Positions 9,400 to 16,671 of a stretch of 64,000 bases of DNA are shown here, in pieces; position 1 is the first letter of the stretch, and each line of letters starts with the position of its first letter. The DNA is taken from assembly GCA_018136815.1 (NCBI GenBank), contig CM030931.1, positions 1,963,398-2,027,397 on the forward strand, written 5' to 3'. The position numbers were made by a program, and so were the translations under genes. The notes below the pieces were generated by a model. It worked only from the letters and a program-made list of their open reading frames with translations, searched no databases and had not been told where the DNA came from. Origin of the DNA: Isochrysis galbana (Eukaryota; Haptophyta; Isochrysidales; Isochrysidaceae).

Positions 9400-11367
9400 T
9401 TAGTATGCTGTCTCAGCTTCCTCCTCCTCGCTGCGGGGCGGCAAGAACGGCATGTTGGGGCACACCCGTTCGAATAACCGGCGGGCGCGGCTCACCGCAT
9501 TGTCGCACGTCGGTTCGAGTCGAGAATCCTCGAGAAGGAACAAGTTGTCCTCCGATACTGGTGCCGTGCCCAATTCGCTTTCCACATCGCACCGGCGGAG
9601 GGGAAGAGAGAAGAAGGCGCCCCACACCACCTTGGGAAGGCGGCCGGGCGGGCTTTGCTGCGCAGAGTCGGCCCTACTGCCCGCATCCTCTGCCGTGTCG
9701 TTCGAAGTGCTAGAAGCATCTTCTTGGTGTTCTCTCGCGGCCTCCCCAACAGCTGTCCCGCCCTGTGCCTCGATCTGTCGTCGCCGCTCTCGCAACAAGA
9801 GTGAGAGGGACCCTTGTAGCCGCTCATGTGGGTCAGTTCCTACCGGGGCCTCACATGAGAGGTGGAGAAGCACAAAGCCTTGAGGACAGACCCCAGAGGA
9901 GCCGTCTTGTTGAATGACAAAGACTGGCGTGTCGCCTGTTTCGGGCCCCGGAAGGAGGGAGATGAAGGCGAGCTCCTCACCCTTTTCGCCTAGGACAGAC
10001 TCATCTAGAACAACGATGCAACGTGCCACCTCCGTTTGGTGTGCTGGGAGCGTCGGCAAGGCCCCCGAGGGCGAGGCGGCCGGATCGGCTTTTCTGGCCG
10101 CACTTGCGGCATCTCCCTTTCCACTGGCCGCCGGGGCTGAGTCTGGGTTGCGAGCGCCACAATCGTCTTGCACCTCAAGCACATTGTCCGGGTTCAGCAA
10201 CGCCCATTCACAATTCACCCAGCGCCCGCTCGCATCAGCTACTGCTGTGACCTTTCCTGAGCAAATGCGGACGGCGCATGCACCTCGCGTGAGCATGTAG
10301 GTGCCTCCCCAGACGGCGCAGAGCCTGCAAAAAGCTTGTGGGAGCTCGGACGTGCCGTACAACGGCGCCAGGTACGCGGTTGAGCCGAATTTGCCCAGGG
10401 AGCGGATGTGGCGACAGACATCTCTAATTCCATCACGGGCGGAGGGAACCTTGAGCGCCTGTGAGGCCCCACCTGCAGTACTGGTCACAGGACCAGGATA
10501 GTGAATGAGCGCATATGTGGCCATGTCGCGGAGCGCCGGAGATAGGCGGCTCGATTCACAGAACTCGGAAAACGTTGAACCGATTGCTGGAGGTGGCGTC
10601 GGTGGCGCGTCAGGGGCAGCTAAGGCTTGCGGGGGCAAGACGATTTCCGGCTCCAGAGTGCCTTGCATCGCCGCGCATGACTGGAGAAATTTCATAAGCT
10701 GACGCTTTTCGATGAGGGAGATGGTTGAGGACTTGAATATATCGCCTTTGGTGCATGGGACACGGCGGACAAGCGAATCTGCCAAAGGAGACTCGAAGGA
10801 TTTATTGCCCCCCTCATGGTACGCGTGCAGTGCAATGGGCTTGAACTCGAGATACGCGGCAACTCCAGAGGAGCGGAGTGCGTCGACCATGGGGCCGCCG
10901 CAGCGGATTAGCTGCGGCGTGATGTCAATGTTGAATCGCGAGCCGCGGGGGATGAGTTCATCAGGAGGCGCGGAGTCGGCGGGTAGAATGGACCAGTCCC
11001 TTGTGCAGCTCTCCTCCTCCGTGGGCTGACCGATGAGGACGACACGACAAGGGGTGTCGGGCACGTGTGTGACAAGCACATGCTTCTCGTCCATCCCACT
11101 CGCGGCCATCGTCTCGCGCGCCGGCGGCTCCACCCTCTCCAGCCGCTGCTCGTGCTCGGCATCAAGGAGGTTGCCGCGAAGCCAGAGCCCAAAGTCCTTG
11201 AGCGTGAAGCTCGCGGAGCGCGCGCCATAGTGCGCGTTGTTGTCGAGGTGGAGGACGGATTTGCCGGCACGTGCGCAAGCTCCTGCGAAGATCGATTCAC
11301 TAAGCCCCGTGCCCACCACCACCACGTCGAACTGCGTGGGCAGCTCGGGCTCCGCGCCGCTCGCCAT
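9400..11367 (-). CDS. Rab escort protein (REP / Rab GDI family)
   Basis: A single 655-residue frame. The N-terminus FDVVVVGTGLSESIFAGACA followed by GKSVLHLDNNAHYG is the FAD-fold-derived first motif of the GDI/REP family (residues about 13-48). SRFNIDITPQLI (143-154), AYLEFKP and VPCTKGDIFKSSTISLIEKR (203-222) match conserved region 1. APLYGTSELPQAFCRLCAVW plus GGTYML is the second conserved region. The length and the long insert between regions favour REP over the shorter (about 450-residue) Rab GDI. REP presents new Rab proteins to geranylgeranyl transferase II and delivers them to membranes. The start is the Met just before the motif. A C-rich tract on the coding strand lies directly upstream (11390-11440). 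No intron. Confidence 0.92.
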   Translation of the reverse strand: MASGAEPELPTQFDVVVVGTGLSESIFAGACARAGKSVLHLDNNAHYGARSASFTLKDFGLWLRGNLLDAEHEQRLERVEPPARETMAASGMDEKHVLVTHVPDTPCRVVLIGQPTEEESCTRDWSILPADSAPPDELIPRGSRFNIDITPQLIRCGGPMVDALRSSGVAAYLEFKPIALHAYHEGGNKSFESPLADSLVRRVPCTKGDIFKSSTISLIEKRQLMKFLQSCAAMQGTLEPEIVLPPQALAAPDAPPTPPPAIGSTFSEFCESSRLSPALRDMATYALIHYPGPVTSTAGGASQALKVPSARDGIRDVCRHIRSLGKFGSTAYLAPLYGTSELPQAFCRLCAVWGGTYMLTRGACAVRICSGKVTAVADASGRWVNCEWALLNPDNVLEVQDDCGARNPDSAPAASGKGDAASAARKADPAASPSGALPTLPAHQTEVARCIVVLDESVLGEKGEELAFISLLPGPETGDTPVFVIQQDGSSGVCPQGFVLLHLSCEAPVGTDPHERLQGSLSLLLRERRRQIEAQGGTAVGEAAREHQEDASSTSNDTAEDAGSRADSAQQSPPGRLPKVVWGAFFSLPLRRCDVESELGTAPVSEDNLFLLEDSRLEPTCDNAVSRARRLFERVCPNMPFLPPRSEEEEAETAY

Positions 11368-11535
11368 CTCGTGCCGCCCGCCGCACTGGAAAGGGGGCGC
11401 CGCGGGGGTGGGGGGTGGGGGGGGGGGCGGGGGAGGGTCACATATGTGTATTCACACTTACTTATTAATTAGGACCGAAGTAGTGCGCATGTGCGCATAC
11501 ATGGGCCAAACCCCCCGATACCGAATGAATACTAC

Positions 11536-11726
11536 CCTAGATATGGGAAATACGTATTTACCGTATTCAGCCAGAGGCCAAATACACATGTATTTGGCTG
11601 TATTTGAATCGCGTCCTGGGTTGTAGGCCTCGAATGTATTTGAAATGTATTTGTATTTGGCCGGAGGCCAAAAACATATGTATTTTGCTGTGTTTGCAGG
11701 CCCCAGCACCGTATTTCCCATCCAGG
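11536..11726. mobile_element. hAT-type MITE, 191 bp, with 8-bp target-site duplication AATACTAC
   Basis: The duplication AATACTAC lies at 11528-11535 and 11727-11734. The element's ends are imperfect inverted repeats: CCTAGATATGGGAAATACG on the left, and CCTGGATGGGAAATACGG on the right when reverse-complemented. Inside are many TATTTGGC / GTATTTG words, as in hAT subterminal repeats. A partial relative, ATGGGAAAT...TATTTACCGTATTTGGCC...CTGGGTTGTAG, lies at 57727-57833. An 8-bp duplication is the hAT hallmark. No coding capacity. Confidence 0.8.
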
Positions 11727-11774
11727 AATACTACTAAGAAAAAGGACTGCAGGGGGAAGCGGAAGCGGGTAGGC

Positions 11775-11807
11775 GAGTGAGTATAATAATAATAATAATA
11801 CAACTGA
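11775..11807. repeat. short (TAA)n microsatellite
   Basis: About seven ATA/TAA units next to the copy-2 repeat. The copy at 53435 also has an AATATAATAGTAAAATA lead-in, so this may be the tail of that element family. Confidence 0.6.
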
Positions 11808-12155
11808 GCGTTAGTACCACTACTAGTGGCCACTACTCCCACACTCCCACTAGCCCGGTACTATCACGTTACCCCTCAGCGCACTTGCCTGCACGCCTTG
11901 GAGTGATGATACAGACACATACACATATGCATCTCTACAACTCTCCCCCCTCGCAAACCCCCGGCTCCCATTATAACTCCCCACAAGTTACAATGGGGGA
12001 AAACCCAGTGGGGCGGACCGACCTACGTCGGGCGACCCACCGTGGAATACACCGGGGGGGGGGGGGGACCTCTCGTCGAGAAGCAGAACGGCCCTTACAG
12101 CTCGCGCCGCGAGCAGTCCTCGAAGAAATAAATGACTGCGCCCCCCGATACCTGC
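11808..12155. repeat. dispersed CCCGGTACTATCAC-family repeat, copy 2
   Basis: Colinear with 8655-9040 and 53435-53790. It includes the palindrome CGACCTACGTCGG and a long G-run (12053-12067). It sits between the small hAT MITE and the 3.0-kb inverted-repeat element. Confidence 0.8.
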
Positions 12156-12463
12156 CACAAGGACGTCTTGAGCCACTCCCTTCTTCTCCCCCTCCTGTCG
12201 CCAGCCGCCCCCCTTCGCCCGTTTGCTAACGCAAACGGGGCCCGTTTCTTACCGCACTCCATCGGGGGGGTGTGTGCAAATCCCCCCCTCTCCCTCTCTC
12301 CATTCTCCTCCACCCCTCTCCCTGCGGCGCGTCGCCATGCGGCGCGCCACGGCCTGCTCTCAGAGGCTCCAAGCCGCCCAGCGCCACGAAGGATTTCAGC
12401 GAGAGGTGGGGTCTATGTCCTTCGACACGATACTCAACATTCTACAGGGCCAAGCGGTCACTA
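12156..12463. other. spacer before the inverted-repeat element
   Basis: CT-rich sequence and GC-rich open frames without a recognisable protein. The three bases TAA at 12462-12464 may be the left copy of the target-site duplication of the next element. Confidence 0.4.
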
Positions 12464-12543
12464 AAGTCGCGTTCCGTCAAAAGAGGGCCAGGTGATTGTT
12501 TTTTTTTTCACCCAGACAAAAACTATTGTTATAGTTTTAGCGA

Positions 12544-12788
12544 TGGAGCGCGCGCCGACCGCTCCCACCTCCCAGCCCCCCGCCGTCACGACGCCCCAAC
12601 GGGGCCGCCCCAAACCGCCGGAGCCCAAGCGCCCACAGGCCGCCGCGCCGCCTGACAACGACGTCGACATGACGGCACCACCCTCGCCTCCCAAGCTGCC
12701 ACAGAACCAGGGAACAGGCAGAGTCCTGTTCCCTGGTGACAACCAGACCCAGGGCAATGCCCTGCCACCCAACCCCTCCGCTCCTTGA
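12544..12788 (+). CDS. small Pro-rich ORF inside the transposon, function unknown
   Basis: Encodes 81 residues starting MERAPTAPTSQPP and rich in Pro, with a NDVDMTAPPSPP segment. It has the look of a disordered leader of a longer protein whose remainder was lost. Its nearness to the left terminus fits a transposon-encoded frame. It could also be chance in GC-rich DNA. Confidence 0.35.
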
Positions 12789-12794
12789 GCGGCG

Positions 12795-13045
12795 TGAGCT
12801 GCTCATGATTCTTTACTTCGATGGCTGAGCGCAGGAGCTCTATCACCCATTGGTGCGCGCAATTTGGGCTGCTGTAGATGGCAAGGTGAAGCCCCGTCAT
12901 CCTCCCCTCCGGGATGACGGCGCTGATGGTTGCTTGCGCGTACGGCCACGCCGATTGTGTCGACCTTCTCATCTCAGAAGGCGCCGACGTTTCCAAGAGG
13001 GACGACAACGACTGGAACGCGCTCGCGTGGGCAATCAGTCCGTGT
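12795..13045. pseudogene. two ankyrin-repeat fragments in opposite orientations
   Basis: On the plus strand, 12912-13045 encodes GMTALMVACAYGHADCVDLL and then ISEGADVSKRDDNDWNALAW, a full ankyrin repeat plus the start of the next. On the minus strand, 12914-12795 encodes TGLHLAIYSSPN then HQWVIELLRSAIEVKN, also ankyrin-like. They meet near 12910, head to head. Neither is part of a complete gene. They look like captured host fragments or the product of an inversion. Ankyrin identity is from the TALH/ACAYGH/VDLLISEGADV pattern. Confidence 0.6.
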
Positions 13046-13076
13046 AACGAAACTATTTTTCCCTTCTTGTTGGTAA

Positions 13077-13450
13077 ATGGGATTAAAACTGAATGAGATT
13101 TTTGAACGGCTCGTTTTGCAACAAGCCTCCCTTCTTGCCCCTCCAAAGCACACTGGTAGGCGCCGTGCACTTGAAGACGATACAGTGTTACAACATCTGT
13201 TTAAACTTCTGCGCACTGGGTGTCAGTGGAGAGAGCTTGACTGTGGCAGTGCATCCTTCATGACGGTAAGAAGACGTTTGCAGCTCTGGGAGCAACAAGG
13301 AGTCATTGACGCAGCTTACGAAAAGGCCTTGAAGACTTATCGGCAACTCTGCCCCCCAAATCGCCACATTGTTGACTCTTCGCACCTGATTCTGGCTCAA
13401 CAGCGTCAGGCAAACCAGGGCAGCGCTCTCGTCGACCGACTGGCGCGGCA
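13077..13450 (+). pseudogene. IS5-like (DUF4096-type) transposase, N-terminal part
   Basis: From Met at 13077 the frame encodes LFKLLRTGCQWRELD, then MTVRRRLQLWEQQGVID, and HIVDSSHL. This is the N-terminal helix-turn-helix region and first catalytic Asp (IVDSS) of IS5-group transposases. After about residue 110 the sequence stops resembling the family: the open frame continues to 14078 but as an unrelated translation, so the other catalytic residues are missing. The coding piece ends where the minus strand shows a different ORF (13616-13386). Inactive copy. Confidence 0.7.
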
Positions 13451-13764
13451 CAAAGTGCAGTGTCAGGGCCAGGCCGCGCACGAGACGATACTCCTCGCCC
13501 GCCTGCAGCTTCGAGCGGGCCTCGCTGCGCCAGCCCATCTTCCACGTCCAGTGCTCCGGCTCCGACGCGATGGCCTCCAAGAACGCATTGCGGCGCTTGC
13601 ATGGGGTACCGCACAAGCACCGCCGACGCCGACGGGTGCCGTGCGCGCCTGCACCGCCGATTCACCTCTGAAAAAGTTTTGGAGCGAGGACGTGATGCCA
13701 ACACGACGAACACTCGGTTGGATGCACGCAGCACCCGCATCCGCGCGACAGCGCCATTGTTTTT

Positions 13765-13950
13765 TACGAAAAGCCGCACGTCTACACGATCCACGGCCAG
13801 TGCGCGTCGGGCAGCGTCTCGGGGCTCATCAAGCCGTACATCGAAGAGTTCGACGCCGACCGCGTGATCGACAAGATGAAGCGCAGCCACGCGCAGGCCT
13901 GGCCGCGCTACCAGTACGCGGTCAACGTGCGCGTGCGAACAAGATAAGGC
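13765..13950 (+). pseudogene. fragment resembling a PD-(D/E)XK-type nuclease of mobile elements
   Basis: In the frame beginning at GACAGCGCCATT the DNA encodes IVFYEKPHVYTIHGQ, SVSGLIKPYIEEFDADRVID and KMKRSHAQAWPRYQYA, then stops. The order HxY-x-x-G, SVS, FDAD-x-VI-x-KM and W-x-x-Y is a pattern I associate with the N-terminal part of YqaJ-like or herpes-exonuclease-like nucleases in algal and transposon genomes. The catalytic core would lie further on and is absent. Identification is by eye and tentative. Confidence 0.4.
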
Positions 13951-13993
13951 GAAAGCAGAACAACGAAAGCGCCAAAGGGACGCAAGTAACGCC

Positions 13994-14293
13994 ATGGACT
14001 ACAGGGCCCTCATGGGCCTTGGAGCGGCGGCGCCATGCCGCCGATTCATGGCGGGCGAATGCAAAAACAACCGCATGAAAGGACGTCAAATCGTCCAATG
14101 CTCCTCCAGTCACGACATCCCCGGATGTTGGGTAAAGGATCCCACCACGGGCAAACAAACTTGTATGGTCAAATGCAATCTTAAACCTAATAAGGCTTAT
14201 CCAGGGTACTGCGTGAACGGAGTTAGTTGCCTTTACCGTCATGGTGGAGGGGGGGGTTATTGGAAGTCACAAGTGTCAGAGCGGGGACGGTAG
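13994..14293 (+). CDS. small Cys-rich protein with CCCH-type zinc-finger pattern
   Basis: 99 residues. The middle has CRRFMAGECKNNRMK, CSSSHD, and later CNLKPNKAYPGYCVNGVSC followed by LYRH. The last set gives C-x5-C-x3-H, as in CCCH fingers; the first is irregular. It lies inside the inverted-repeat element, downstream of the nuclease-like fragment. It may be element cargo or a DNA/RNA-binding accessory protein; nothing firmer can be said. Confidence 0.45.
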   Translation: MDYRALMGLGAAAPCRRFMAGECKNNRMKGRQIVQCSSSHDIPGCWVKDPTTGKQTCMVKCNLKPNKAYPGYCVNGVSCLYRHGGGGGYWKSQVSERGR

Positions 14294-14480
14294 AAGTCCC
14301 GCACTCTGCGCCCCCCCCCTCTCCATCGCGGACACCCCCCGGGGCCCCGGGGTGAGCCCGTACAATCAACTTCAGCCCTCTGGCAGGGGCTGGGCAATCA
14401 TCATCCTGGCCCAGACCCTTCGTGGGCGCGGGCCGCGACTCGCACTCCCACGCCCATACTGGGCCTGCCCTCGAGCTGAC
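14290..14480 (+). repeat. GC-rich repeat shared with 33110-33310
   Basis: Shared ordered blocks are CCATCGC-GACACCCCC, GGGTG-GCCCG-ACAA, CTGGCAGGGGCTG, CTGG-CCAGACC-T and CGCG-GC-CTCGCA. It lies within the inverted-repeat transposon, so it was carried or inserted there. Confidence 0.7.
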
Positions 14481-14954
14481 TCCCCGCAGGGAAAATAATG
14501 CACGGTGATCTGCAAAAATCAAAAATCTGCGAGGGATACTACTCTAGAGGCGTCTTTGTTTGCTAGTCAGTCAGAACACCGAGTGATATCGACACGGCGC
14601 GTGTGGTGTCTTGGTGTGTGGCTCTCGTGCATAGTGTAGTTAGTGTGTAGTGCTAGTAAGAGGATGCATGCTATCTATCTACCATCTATAGATACTATCT
14701 ACACCTCGATAACTTGTAACTTGGTGGTGCGCGCGGAGCGCGGCCGCTCCGAACGCTCCTATGCCTCCAACGCCCAACGCGAGGTCATCTGCTGGTGCTC
14801 GGAGCCCCTCCCACAAAGGTGTCGTTCTGTCAATTGTCAATTGTGGGGCATCAGTCGAATTGAGCGATCAAATGTCCATAGTTATGTATACAGCAGTATG
14901 TTAAAATTAAATGAAGACTAGCCGTGCGTGGGCATAACAACTTTTTTCTCTGCT

Positions 14955-15300
14955 TCTGCTTTTCCCCGCGGTGCATGTTCCCCCGCGGGGACGCCGTGCG
15001 TGCGCATGCCAATGCTTTTCCTCTGAGTTTCCTCTAAGGCCGACAGCTACATAATAAACATGCAGTTTAAGAGATATCTCTAACGGAGCATCTGTGATGA
15101 CTTGCAATCACATTGTGCACGCCGTGCATGGGCACGGCGCGATGTGCATCGGTCCCCCCGCGGAGACGCCGTGCATGCGCATGCCAACTTTTTCCCTCTG
15201 CGTACCCTCTAAGGCCCACAACTACGTAAACGTGCAATATAAGAGATGTTTCTTTACGCAGCACGCAGCACGTGTGATGACTTGCAATCACATATCGCCG
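14955..15300. repeat. direct duplication of a ~150-bp unit
   Basis: Units at about 14960-15113 and 15140-15290 share CCCCGCGG-GACGCCGTGC, TGCGCATGCCAA, CCCTCTAAGGCC, TAAGAGAT and GTGATGACTTGCAATCACAT. The last word is itself a near palindrome. Related CGCGGGACGC-TTGCGTGCGCATG sequence occurs at 36425-36455. It lies in the right arm of the transposon. Confidence 0.7.
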
Positions 15301-15488
15301 CCGAGCTCGGCGCGCATCAGGATGGCGCGCAGCGCCGCGTACAGCGCGCTGTAGCTTTGTACTCATCTTCGTAATAATAATACCCTGGACTCTGGGGAAT
15401 TGTTGTGGCATTCCTACCTAAAAAGAAACAAGCACTTCTGGGTACGTGAAAAAAAATCACCTGGCCCTCTTTTGACGGAACGCGACTT

Positions 15489-16671
15489 AAACGCCCATCA
15501 ATGGTACAATAACGGGCAATTTTGAGTTTCTCAGAGGGCCCAAACGCAGCACATTAACAGGTTTGGTTTTGGGCTGGGTGTTAAGCGGTCAGATGTTGCC
15601 CATTACTGGGTATTAATGGTATTTAACTTGTTAACGGGCTTAACCCGGCCCTAGCTAGCCTTGCTCCAAAGCCTCTCAAGCTTTCTTGCCCCCACCAAGC
15701 TCCGCCCAAGGATGACGATTGACGTTTGCAGGTTAGGATGTTACCAAGCTACCGGAGAATAAATACATTAAGGACCAGAATGTATTCAGAATTTAGCAGC
15801 ATCATAACGTAATCGACTCGTGTATCGAGTTCATGAAGCGGAAGAACCAAAATGTTGTAGGGCTAGAGATACTGAATGGCATGAAGTCATGAAGGCTGTT
15901 ACACGGCTACACGGCCCCTGCTGCTCCCGCCGCCCCCGCCCCCGGCCGCCGCCCGCGCCGCCTTTCTCCTCTTCTCCCTTGTCTCTCCTCCCTCCTCTTT
16001 TCTCTCTCCTCTCTCTCCGATCTCTCTCCTCTCTCCGATTTGTATTCTCTCGACAGAGAGGGGAACGGGGGGGACAACCTTGTGAACATGCGAACATGCC
16101 GTTTATACCGTCCATAACTTCTCGTAAATAGTGGTGTACACCAGTGTCCACGAACTTGCGAACAATTTCGTAAAGAAATGAAAACAGTTGGGTCCAGGAC
16201 AACAGTCTCGTGTACTCGTGCGCAAACAAAAGAGTTCCAGTTGGGACTCCGAGCACGACCGTGTTTGGGAGCTCGCGGGGGAATAGAGAGAGAGAAAAAG
16301 AAAAAGGCAGGGGAGAGAAAGAGGGAGGGAGGGGGAAGAAGAGAAGAAGAGGGAGGGAGAGTCCCCCCCCCCCCCCCCTGCTCCCCCCGCGCCGCCGCTC
16401 CCCCCGCCCCCCCCGCGCGCCCCCTCCTCTCCTCACCCCCCCCCCCCCCCCCGCCCGCGCGCCGGCTTCCCCCTCGCCTCTCACCCTCCGCCTTCCGCCC
16501 CCCCCCGGCTGCCGCAACGCCGACGACCCCCCACCACCCCTTTCCCTTCCGTCCTCTTCTCACCACCGAGTCGAGGCAGAGCTTCCTCCCACCGTCCCCG
16601 TCCCCTTGACCCGCCCCAAAGCCCCCTCCCCTTCCACCCGCCTGTCCTCTCTCCTCTCGCCGCACCCTCTG
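15489..16671. other. intergenic; pyrimidine-rich 5' region of the PP4R4-like gene
   Basis: 15489-15900 is ordinary sequence without features. 15960-16030 and 16280-16665 are strongly strand-biased: purine-rich at 16275-16355, then almost pure C/T (16360-16460, with C-runs of 14 and more) up to the ATG at 16672. The long open frames on both strands here are composition artefacts. Confidence 0.6.

Larger units (their letters stand above)
12464..15488 (+). mobile_element. 3.0-kb DNA transposon with perfect 34-bp terminal inverted repeats
   Basis: The left end 12464-12497 (starting AAGTCGCGTTCCGTC) is the exact reverse complement of 15455-15488. Inside lie an IS5-like transposase start, a nuclease-like fragment, a CCCH-type ORF, two opposed ankyrin fragments and a Pro-rich ORF. 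TAA is present on both sides (12462-12464 and 15488-15490). This fits the TWA duplication of PIF/Harbinger elements, whose transposase belongs to the IS5 group; eukaryotic ISL2-type elements are the alternative. The long perfect ends suggest recent activity, yet the transposase is truncated after its first acidic residue, so this copy needs help to move. Confidence 0.8.

Noticed and set aside
13460-14078. Continuation of the IS5-like transposase to 14078
   Set aside because: Downstream of about 13450 the frame is Arg/Ala-rich and lacks the remaining catalytic residues; other frames in this stretch hold better protein patterns.
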